Shown: positions 1 to 5,713 of the stretch, in pieces
Layout of the letters: the number at the start of each line of letters is the position of its first letter
Position numbering within the stretch: position 1 is the stretch's first letter
Origin: an uncultured Flavobacteriales bacterium
GTDB taxonomy: Bacteria; Bacteroidota; Bacteroidia; Flavobacteriales; BACL11
Assembly: GCA_950069165.1 (NCBI GenBank)
Contig: CATMIT010000089.1
Location: 1-5,713, forward strand
Reading direction: 5' to 3'
Length of the DNA stretch: 5,713 nucleotides
The notes under the pieces: generated by a model
What the model was told of the DNA's origin: nothing
Database searches by the model: none
What the model saw: only the letters and a program-made list of their open reading frames with translations
Made by a program: the position numbers and the translations under genes

Positions 1-1369
1 GGTTATTATTTACTAGTATAGTATCTCCATCACAAATAGTAGTATCATTTACTATTATTGAAGCTGAACTACTAAGAACCGTAAGATCTGTAACAACAAT
101 ACTATCACACCCATTAGCAGATGTTAACACATCAGTGTAGATACCTGTTGAATCATAGGTGCTTGTACCAACAGTCACACTTAATCCATTACAGATTGTA
201 AAGGTTAGTGTATCATAGATTGATATATTATAATCATGATACCCTATATTGTTCCAATAGTTACTTGGCTTTACAATCCACTGAGAATTCACAGGGTTAG
301 TTCCAGCAGCATTTGTCCAGGAAGTATCTCCTTGAGATATTGGACATTTCCTAACTAGTGTATGGTTTCGTGTTGCAGCTCCAACCCCAGCAACATCCCA
401 ACCTTGTCCAGGATCGCCATTCCAATCACCAATCCAATCCAAAATAACATATGCTCCACTATCAGGGCTAATAGGAGATGGCGGTTGATTACCATATACC
501 AATGCCATTCCATCATCCCCATTACTAAGCGCTCCAAAACCCATATCTGCTTCATTCAAAATTATTGAATCGGCAGCTTGATCAGCAACTATATAAACAT
601 CATTAGGAAGTATTACAGCTCCAGAATCAAAATTACTCCAATACTCATATATTCCAGGAGTCGCAGGATTCCCATTTACTCTTGCAAAAGCATAATTAGT
701 TAAATCTACAGTATCAGAAGTTGGATTATATATTTCAAAATATTTATTATCACTACTTCCCTCAGCATATTCTGAGAAGAAAAGATTCTCAGCTAGAGGT
801 AATGGATAAGTACAAGTCCCATCATCACAGCTAGCATTTACATTAAAATTAATAGCAGTTGAATCTGTACAACCATAAGTAGTTAAGCAAGAGCCATCAT
901 CACAAGTAGCTAGTGAATTATAGTTACATGCTAATGAATCGGTGCAACCATCCGGGAAAATACAAGAGCTGTCATCAATTGTTGCTGTTGGGTCATAATT
1001 ACAGGCTGTTGAATCGGTGCAACCTGGAATTTGTATCGCGTTCGCAATAACAACTCCTACCATTAAAGGAATATGTGGATCACATTGATAGTCGTATGTA
1101 CCCTGCATAGTGAATACCCACTGAAAAGACCATGGAGCACTAACAACACCATTACCAAAACCTTCTGGATTACTAGGAAAAGTATCTTGAGTGGCGTTTA
1201 CATTGTGATATCCCCCTGTATTATTCCATGTTACAGTATCGCCAACATTAATAGTTAAGATAGCAGGAGCAAAGATATTGGATGCCCCTCCAACATTAAT
1301 AGTATATGAAGTTTGAGCAGTTAAAGAAAAGAAATAAATTGAAAATAATAAAAATAAAGATTTTTTCAT
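1..1369 (-). CDS. Secreted multidomain protein: cupredoxin, Cys-rich repeats, lamin-tail domain (3' end cut off)
   Basis: The frame is open from ATG at 1369 to the left edge: 456 codons with no stop, so the C-terminus is missing. Residues 1-18 form a Sec signal peptide (MKKS, hydrophobic stretch, cleavage probably after LTA). Residues about 20-110 are a plastocyanin-like cupredoxin: the strand INVGDTVTWNN leads to H55, and YQCDPHIPLM supplies C96, H99 and M103, the four type-1 copper ligands. Residues 116-186 hold three GCTDS...DDGSC repeats. Residues about 194-380 resemble a lamin-tail domain (FFSEYAEGSSDNKYFEIYNP). From 390 a TICNG...GTYDSTGIY...NGCDSIV unit begins, and a second unit (TTICDGDTILV, from 443) is cut by the edge. 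Such architectures are common in Bacteroidota cell-surface proteins that end in a type IX secretion sorting domain; that end is not visible, so the route is inferred. A role in copper or electron transfer, or in adhesion, is possible but unproven. It is transcribed away from the glycosidase operon, with no obvious functional link. Confidence 0.88.
   Translation of the reverse strand, partial: MKKSLFLLFSIYFFSLTAQTSYTINVGGASNIFAPAILTINVGDTVTWNNTGGYHNVNATQDTFPSNPEGFGNGVVSAPWSFQWVFTMQGTYDYQCDPHIPLMVGVVIANAIQIPGCTDSTACNYDPTATIDDSSCIFPDGCTDSLACNYNSLATCDDGSCLTTYGCTDSTAINFNVNASCDDGTCTYPLPLAENLFFSEYAEGSSDNKYFEIYNPTSDTVDLTNYAFARVNGNPATPGIYEYWSNFDSGAVILPNDVYIVADQAADSIILNEADMGFGALSNGDDGMALVYGNQPPSPISPDSGAYVILDWIGDWNGDPGQGWDVAGVGAATRNHTLVRKCPISQGDTSWTNAAGTNPVNSQWIVKPSNYWNNIGYHDYNISIYDTLTFTICNGLSVTVGTSTYDSTGIYTDVLTSANGCDSIVVTDLTVLSSSASIIVNDTTICDGDTILVNNN
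812..1024 (-). repeat. Three tandem 25-residue Cys/Asp-rich repeats inside the secreted protein
   Basis: The reading frame encodes three copies of a unit of the form GCTDSxAxNYxxxAxxDDGSC at residues 116-136, 141-161 and 166-186, a 75-base period. The corresponding bases are 962-1024, 887-949 and 812-874. Each unit has Cys at its second and last positions. The first two also have an ACNY cysteine, replaced by isoleucine (AINF) in the third. The first two copies share an exact 15-base stretch (GGTTGCACCGATTCA on the coding strand, at 1010-1024 and 935-949). Units of this type are widespread in secreted Bacteroidota proteins. The acidic DDGSC end suggests a disulfide-stabilised, possibly calcium-binding linker, which is an inference. 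Confidence 0.85.
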
Positions 1370-1463
1370 GGTGTTAGTTTTTTTTGAGAGCTCGAAAGTA
1401 CATTTTTTTTTTAGTATGTTTATTATTGATTCAATTTTTATAAATTTAGCCCATGAATGATTT

Positions 1464-1494
1464 TTTGATGGAATGTTGCGCAAACATATGTTTA
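1464..1494 (+). promoter_or_regulatory. Candidate promoter of the glycosidase operon
   Basis: On the plus strand, TTTG (1464-1467) is followed after 19 bases by TATGTTTA (1487-1494), which differs from the Bacteroidota -7 consensus TAnnTTTG only in its last base. Transcription would then start near 1500-1502. That leaves only about 3-5 bases before the TTG at 1505, or about 22 bases before the in-frame TTG at 1523. The -7 element overlaps that of the divergent minus-strand promoter. Confidence 0.45.
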
Positions 1495-1512
1495 AAAGCA
1501 ATAATTGACAAA
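1481..1512 (-). promoter_or_regulatory. Candidate Bacteroidota-type promoter for the secreted cupredoxin gene
   Basis: Read on the minus strand, there is TTTG (plus 1509-1512), exactly 20 bases, then TATGTTTG (plus 1481-1488). This matches the Bacteroidota housekeeping consensus TTTG-N19-21-TAnnTTTG at every specified base. Transcription would start near 1474-1476 and give a leader of about 105 bases before the ATG at 1369. The -33 element lies inside the first codons of the divergent beta-mannosidase gene. This is a pattern match only; no transcript data support it. Confidence 0.55.
1482..1493. promoter_or_regulatory. Perfect 12-base palindrome shared by both promoter candidates
   Basis: AAACATATGTTT equals its own reverse complement. 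Each half supplies most of the -7 element for one direction, which explains why both strands carry a TATGTTT core here. It may simply be two -7 boxes fused back to back, or it may also serve as an operator for a dimeric regulator. The sequence alone does not decide. Confidence 0.4.
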
Positions 1513-3961
1513 TTGGAATAAATTGTATAAATATCTACTCATATTATTAGTTGTTTTAAGTGCTTGTACAAAGCAAGAAAAAGCTTTTCGTTCACAAATA
1601 ATAAAGGATTGGAAATTTGAATTTCAAGGCACCTGGCATAAAGCAATTGTGCCTGGAAATAACTTTTCAGATTTATTAAAGCATAACTTCATCCTTAACC
1701 CATTTTACGGAACCAATGAGGATTCTGTGCAATGGGTTTCCAAAAGAGATTGGAGTTACAAATCAGAATTTTCGGCAACTGAAAATACCTTAAAAAAACA
1801 AAATCAAATTTTAGTTTTTTATGGATTGGACACTTACGCCAAAGTGTATTTGAACGACTCATTAATCTTGTCGGCTGATAATATGTTCAGAAAATGGGAG
1901 GTAGATGTAAAAGGCATATTAAAAAAAGAAAATGAATTACGCATACTATTTGAACCTGTTTCAGAAAAAGAAAAAGAAAAACAAACTGTTTTAGGATATA
2001 GTTTACCTGGTGGAGAAAGAGTCTTTTCGCGAAAAGCGGGCTTTCATTATGGTTGGGATTGGGGAGCAAAAATATCGCCAACAGGAATTTGGCGTAAAGT
2101 TGAACTGCAAAGTTGGGATGATTGCAAGATAAATATTATTTATGTTGTGCAAGATCATTTAACGGATTCGCTTGCTAACTTAACCGTAGGTATTAATATA
2201 GAATCTTCAACTGAAAAAACAATTACCCTTAAGGCTTATGATAAGATCTGGAAGGGTTTTAAATTGAAAAAAGGGAATAATCAACTTTCCATTATCATTC
2301 GCATTCCAAATCCAGAATTATGGTGGCCAAATGGCTATGGAGAGCAAAAATTATATGACATCAATATTTCTATATCAGATGAAAATAGGCTGCTTGATAG
2401 CCAAACAAAAAAAATTGGTTTACGAAAAATAGAATTAATTACTGAGCAAGATTCAATAGGAGAAAGTTTTTATTTCAAAGTAAATGATAAACCTATTTTT
2501 ATGAAAGGAGCCAATTATATTCCGCAAGATTATTTACAAAATAGAGTAACAAAAAGCCATTATCGCAATTTGCTAAAGGATGTAGTCAAAGCCAACATGA
2601 ATATGCTCAGGGTTTGGGGAGGAGGAATTTATGAAGACGATATTTTTTATGATTTATGCGATTCGCTTGGGATTCTAGTTTGGCAAGATTTTATGTTTGC
2701 TTGTGCAATGTACCCTAGTGATTCTTTGTTTTTAGAAAATATAAAAGAAGAGGCCATCCAAAATGTAAAGCGTTTACGCCACCACCCTTCCATTGCCCTT
2801 TGGTGTGGTAACAATGAAAATTCAGAAGGCTGGCACAGATGGGGTTGGCAAAATGCATTTACCAAAAAGCAACAAGATAAAATTTGGGAGGGATACCAAA
2901 AAGTATTTCAAGAGATACTTCCAGCTATAGTATCTAAAAATTCTCAATCAGCCTACTGGGAAAGCTCTCCAAAATTTGGCAGAGGAAATCCTAAACATCA
3001 ATTTCAGGGAGATGCACATTATTGGGGCGTTTGGCATGACGGAGAACCTTTTGAAAATTTTGAACAAAAAGTACCGAGATTTATGAGTGAATTTGGCTTT
3101 CAATCTTTCCCTCAGTTTTTAACCATTGCCACTTTTGCTGATAGTTTGGATTGGAATTTGAATTCAGCTGTGATGAAAAATCATCAAAAACATCCGAGAG
3201 GAAATTCCCTTATCACTGAATATATGGCAAGAGAATACAATGTACCAAAGGGTTTTAAAAAGTTCATTTATGCAAGTCAAATCCTACAAGCAAATGGCAT
3301 GCGAATTGGTTTGGAGAGCCACAGAAGAAATCAACCATATTGCATGGGGACTTTGTATTGGCAACTGAATGATTGTTGGCCAGTCGTATCCTGGAGTAGC
3401 CGTGATTATTTTGGCAATTGGAAAGCATTACATTATACGACTCAAGATGTATTTTCTCCTGTTTCATTATCTCAAAAATTAGATGATAATGACATGATAA
3501 GCGTTTGGGTAATGACTGATTTTGCAGAAGAAATTCAAGACACTTTAATCATTAGTATTTATAATTTGGATGGGGAGATTACGCATAAAGTAACTGAGCC
3601 AATCAACAAAAATGTAGAAGGATCAGCATTGATTTACGCCCAAAAAATCAAAGTAAATGACAATCAATTTATAGTTGCTGAACTCAAAAATAAACAACTA
3701 AAAGCAAAGTCTTTATTTGCTACTGAAACTAAAAACGTAAATTTTAAAAAACCAACTATCTCTTATCAAATAGAAAAAAATACCATTACATTGCAAACAG
3801 ATATTCCAGCATTTGAAGTGTATTTACATGGTATAGAAGGTCAATTTTCTGATAATTTTTTCTCACTATTACCAGGTGAAAAGAAAATACTTAAGTTTGA
3901 AGGAAAAAAAATAAGCAAAAATAAATTACTAATTTGGTCGCTTTATGACCTTAACAAATAA
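1505..3961 (+). CDS. GH2 beta-mannosidase, exported lipoprotein
   Basis: This enzyme hydrolyses terminal non-reducing beta-D-mannose, such as the Man-beta-1,4-GlcNAc of N-glycan cores or beta-manno-oligosaccharides. The 818 residues are close to characterised Bacteroides enzymes (about 860). A lipoprotein signal ends in LSAC with the lipidated Cys at 21. Domains: GH2 sugar-binding N-terminal domain about 30-200 (including the FHYGWDWG motif), Ig-like sandwich about 205-305, TIM barrel about 310-650, and C-terminal beta domains to 818. In the barrel, WCGNNEN gives the acid/base E438 and RFMSEFGFQSFP the nucleophile E529; the 91-residue spacing fits the family. GTLYWQLNDCWP (615-626), followed by SWSS and GNWKALHY, is the typical end of a beta-mannosidase barrel. 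The start is uncertain: an in-frame TAA at 1502-1504 sits directly upstream of TTG 1505, there is no in-frame ATG before the lipobox, and TTG 1523 would give the compact signal MYKYLLILLVVLSAC. First gene of the operon, 3 bases before the next. A beta-mannan substrate is the main alternative. Confidence 0.93.
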   Translation: MTNWNKLYKYLLILLVVLSACTKQEKAFRSQIIKDWKFEFQGTWHKAIVPGNNFSDLLKHNFILNPFYGTNEDSVQWVSKRDWSYKSEFSATENTLKKQNQILVFYGLDTYAKVYLNDSLILSADNMFRKWEVDVKGILKKENELRILFEPVSEKEKEKQTVLGYSLPGGERVFSRKAGFHYGWDWGAKISPTGIWRKVELQSWDDCKINIIYVVQDHLTDSLANLTVGINIESSTEKTITLKAYDKIWKGFKLKKGNNQLSIIIRIPNPELWWPNGYGEQKLYDINISISDENRLLDSQTKKIGLRKIELITEQDSIGESFYFKVNDKPIFMKGANYIPQDYLQNRVTKSHYRNLLKDVVKANMNMLRVWGGGIYEDDIFYDLCDSLGILVWQDFMFACAMYPSDSLFLENIKEEAIQNVKRLRHHPSIALWCGNNENSEGWHRWGWQNAFTKKQQDKIWEGYQKVFQEILPAIVSKNSQSAYWESSPKFGRGNPKHQFQGDAHYWGVWHDGEPFENFEQKVPRFMSEFGFQSFPQFLTIATFADSLDWNLNSAVMKNHQKHPRGNSLITEYMAREYNVPKGFKKFIYASQILQANGMRIGLESHRRNQPYCMGTLYWQLNDCWPVVSWSSRDYFGNWKALHYTTQDVFSPVSLSQKLDDNDMISVWVMTDFAEEIQDTLIISIYNLDGEITHKVTEPINKNVEGSALIYAQKIKVNDNQFIVAELKNKQLKAKSLFATETKNVNFKKPTISYQIEKNTITLQTDIPAFEVYLHGIEGQFSDNFFSLLPGEKKILKFEGKKISKNKLLIWSLYDLNK

Positions 3962-3964
3962 GCC

Positions 3965-4945
3965 ATGTCAAACAGAAGAAATTTTATAAAAGGAGGAGTA
4001 TTAGGTGCTATTGGAGCCTCTATTTTTCCAAAACTAAGCATAGCCAAAATGGATAAAACAAATCCTAATTCTGACAATGGATTCCCTATGGTTATCTCTA
4101 CTTGGCGACATGGAATGCCTGCCAATGAGGAGGCAATGGAGGTATTGAAAAATTACGGAAAAGCCATTGATGCAGTTGAAGCAGGGGTTCGTATTCCTGA
4201 AGCGGATCCTGAATCCATGTCGGTTGGATTAGGAGGCTTGCCAGATAGAGAAGGAAAAGTAACGCTTGATGCATGCATCATGGATGAAACAGGAAATTGT
4301 GGCTCGGTTAGTTTTTTACAACATATCAAACATCCTATTTCTGTTGCTAGAAAAGTAATGGATCAGACCCCTCATGTAATGCTTTCTGGTTCTGGCGCCT
4401 TGCAATTTGCATTAGAAAATGGATTCAAAAAAGAAAATTTACTTACTGAAAAAGCAGAAAAAAGATGGAGGGAGTGGCTGAAAGAATCTGAATATAAACC
4501 GATTATTAATATTGACAATCATGATACTATTGGCCTTTTGGCTTTGGATAAAAAAGGCGATATCTCTGGGGCCTGCACTACTTCTGGGCTTTCTTGGAAA
4601 ATGCACGGAAGAGTAGGTGATTCCCCAGTGATTGGTGCTGGAATGTTTGTGGATAATGAAGTTGGGGGTGCCTGCGCAACAGGAGTTGGAGAAGCAGTAC
4701 TAAAAACTTTAGGTTCTTTTTTAGTAGTTGAATTAATGCGACAAGGCGCAACTCCACAAGAGGCTTGTGAAGAGGCAATTGCAAGAATTGTAAAAAATCA
4801 AAATTATAAAGACATGCAAATTGGCTATTTAGCCATCAACAAAAAAGGAGAGCATGGTGCTTATGCCGTACATCCTTGGTTTAATTATGCTTTGCATCAA
4901 GGCGGTGAAAATCGAATGATTGATTCATTATCTTATTTGAAATAA
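3965..4945 (+). CDS. N4-(beta-N-acetylglucosaminyl)-L-asparaginase (glycosylasparaginase), Tat-like signal
   Basis: This Ntn-hydrolase splits the GlcNAc-Asn bond left after an N-glycoprotein is digested to glycosyl-asparagine, giving aspartate and, via 1-amino-GlcNAc, GlcNAc. The precursor cleaves itself before the catalytic threonine to form alpha and beta chains. Here that site is D187-T188 in NHDTIG. Residues recalled from the Elizabethkingia meningoseptica enzyme (W11, T152, T170, R180, D183, T203, G204) all find identical partners at a constant offset of 36: W47, T188, T206, R216, D219, T239, G240. This points to an active glycosylasparaginase rather than a plain isoaspartyl peptidase or L-asparaginase. 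The N-terminus, SNRRNFIKGG followed by a glycine/alanine-rich hydrophobic stretch to about residue 20, resembles a twin-arginine signal; the mature protein probably begins near residues 25-30. The length of 326 residues is normal. It starts 3 bases after the beta-mannosidase stop, and its own stop overlaps the next start, so co-transcription is very likely. Confidence 0.95.
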   Translation: MSNRRNFIKGGVLGAIGASIFPKLSIAKMDKTNPNSDNGFPMVISTWRHGMPANEEAMEVLKNYGKAIDAVEAGVRIPEADPESMSVGLGGLPDREGKVTLDACIMDETGNCGSVSFLQHIKHPISVARKVMDQTPHVMLSGSGALQFALENGFKKENLLTEKAEKRWREWLKESEYKPIINIDNHDTIGLLALDKKGDISGACTTSGLSWKMHGRVGDSPVIGAGMFVDNEVGGACATGVGEAVLKTLGSFLVVELMRQGATPQEACEEAIARIVKNQNYKDMQIGYLAINKKGEHGAYAVHPWFNYALHQGGENRMIDSLSYLK

Positions 4946-5713
4946 TGAAATATTGGTTAGCTATACTATGTTTGCTATTTGCTTGTACTAAGCCAATTGT
5001 ACAAGAGGTAAATCTTATCCCAAAACCTCAAAAAGTAGAAATAAATGAAGGTGCGTTTTCATTTAGTTTTAACACAAATTTGATAGTTGACAGTCTATTT
5101 TATGCTGAGTCAGACTACTTAAAAACCTTGCTGAATCTTGAGTTAAAAGGAAAAGGAAACACAATTGAATTATTAAAAAAAGAAGGATTACAAGAAGAAG
5201 AATTCTTCCTTAATATTTCTGCAGATAATTTAAAAATAGAGGCTTCCACACCCATAGGAATTATGAGAGGGATACAAACTTTACGACAATTACTGCCGAC
5301 TAAAAAAGGAGTAGTTGTTACTAAAATTCCTTGCTTAGAAATTCATGATTTCCCAAGATTTATTTGGAGAGGAATGCTGCTGGATTGCTGTCGCCATTTT
5401 ATGGACAAAGAATTTGTGATGCGTTATATTGACCTTTTGGCTTATCATAAAATGAATGTTTTGCATTGGCACCTTACGGAAGATCAGGGTTGGAGAATTG
5501 AAATTGACAAATACCCAAAACTGACTGAAATTGGGGCTTGGCGAACAGAAAAAAATGGAGAGAAATATGGTGGCTTTTATACCAAAGAGGATATTAAAGA
5601 AATTTTGGCTTACGCAAAAACAAGGCATATTACTGTAGTTCCAGAAATTGAATTCCCAGGGCATAGTGTTGCGGCAATTGCCTCCTACCCTCACCTTTCT
5701 TGTACAGGAGATA
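4945..5713 (+). CDS. GH20 beta-N-acetylhexosaminidase, lipoprotein (3' end cut off)
   Basis: The ATG at 4945 overlaps the preceding stop by one base (TAATG), and the frame is open to the right edge: 256 codons, roughly a third to a half of a typical enzyme. The enzyme removes terminal beta-GlcNAc or GalNAc by substrate-assisted catalysis. Residues 1-14 are a short lipoprotein signal (MKYWLAILCLLFAC, lipidated Cys 14). Residues about 23-130 form the GH20b N-terminal alpha/beta domain, opening with LIPKPQKVE. The TIM barrel starts near 139. FIWRGMLLD holds R142, the expected sugar-binding Arg. RHFMDKEFVMRYIDLLAYHKMN and HWHLTEDQGWRIEI follow, then the PEIEFPGHS motif with H240. The catalytic Asp-Glu pair lies beyond the window, so activity cannot be confirmed, but the family assignment is firm. 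A minus-strand 119-codon ORF at 5335-5694 is a shadow of this gene. In context the enzyme would trim GlcNAc from N-glycan cores; chitin oligomers are an alternative substrate. Confidence 0.93.
   Translation, partial: MKYWLAILCLLFACTKPIVQEVNLIPKPQKVEINEGAFSFSFNTNLIVDSLFYAESDYLKTLLNLELKGKGNTIELLKKEGLQEEEFFLNISADNLKIEASTPIGIMRGIQTLRQLLPTKKGVVVTKIPCLEIHDFPRFIWRGMLLDCCRHFMDKEFVMRYIDLLAYHKMNVLHWHLTEDQGWRIEIDKYPKLTEIGAWRTEKNGEKYGGFYTKEDIKEILAYAKTRHITVVPEIEFPGHSVAAIASYPHLSCTGD

Noticed and set aside
355..568. Short ORFs on both strands (362-568 plus, 355-555 minus)
   Set aside because: Both are shadows of the lamin-tail region of the long minus-strand secreted gene, which is open across the whole stretch.
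1073..1258. Plus-strand ORF of 61 codons
   Set aside because: It is antisense to the cupredoxin domain, which shows a full ligand set and normal codon use on the minus strand.
1393..1400. Minus-strand TACTTTCG close to the secreted gene start, a possible proximal -7 element
   Set aside because: It differs from TAnnTTTG at one base, and no TTTG lies 19-21 bases upstream; the nearest TTG is 31 bases away. The distal candidate at 1481-1512 fits better.
1403..1412. Run of ten T in the intergenic region as a possible terminator
   Set aside because: No GC-rich hairpin precedes it, and both flanking genes diverge from this region, so no terminator is expected here.
1887..2081. Other minus-strand ORFs inside the operon (also 2647-2865, 3264-3467, 3943-4125 and 4578-4784)
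   Set aside because: Each is antisense to a confidently assigned catalytic protein and has no recognisable domain or start context.
3989..3996. Strong Shine-Dalgarno-like AAAGGAGG inside the start of the glycosylasparaginase gene
   Set aside because: No usable start codon follows at a suitable distance. The bases encode I-K-G-G of the signal peptide, and Bacteroidota rarely use this signal.
5335..5694. Minus-strand ORF of 119 codons
   Set aside because: It lies wholly inside the GH20 gene, whose plus-strand translation has clear family motifs throughout; the minus-strand product shows no recognisable features.

Overview
The window looks like a chromosome fragment from a member of the Bacteroidota, probably a flavobacterial-type environmental lineage. 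The reasons are low G+C with A/T-ending codons, no Shine-Dalgarno sequences before the genes, promoter candidates of the Bacteroidota type (TTTG, about 20 bases, TAnnTTTG), GCTDxxACNY cysteine repeats and a lamin-tail domain in a large secreted protein, and exported lipoprotein glycosidases. No mobile element, CRISPR array, tRNA or rRNA is seen.

Left part (1-1369, minus strand): the N-terminal 456 codons of a secreted multidomain protein. In order it has a Sec signal peptide, a plastocyanin-like cupredoxin domain with a full set of type-1 copper ligands (H55, C96, H99, M103), three 25-residue Cys/Asp repeats, a lamin-tail domain, and the start of a C-terminal series of NGCDS-type repeats. The 3' end is cut off by the window edge.

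Middle (1370-1504): a 135-base divergent intergenic region. Two promoter candidates, one per strand, share a perfect 12-base palindrome (1482-1493) as their -7 elements, so the two transcription units may compete or be co-regulated there.

Right part (1505-5713, plus strand): a tightly packed operon. It holds a lipoprotein GH2 beta-mannosidase (1505-3961), an N4-(beta-N-acetylglucosaminyl)-L-asparaginase with a Tat-like signal (3965-4945), and a lipoprotein GH20 beta-N-acetylhexosaminidase (from 4945, cut at the right edge). The gaps are 3 bases and a 1-base TAATG overlap. Together the three activities match the linkages of the N-glycan core: Man-beta-GlcNAc (mannosidase), GlcNAc-beta-GlcNAc or terminal GlcNAc (hexosaminidase) and GlcNAc-Asn (glycosylasparaginase). 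The operon therefore looks like a bacterial counterpart of the lysosomal MANBA/HEX/AGA set. No SusC/SusD pair, alpha-mannosidase, endoglycosidase or regulator lies inside the window, and the operon continues to the right.
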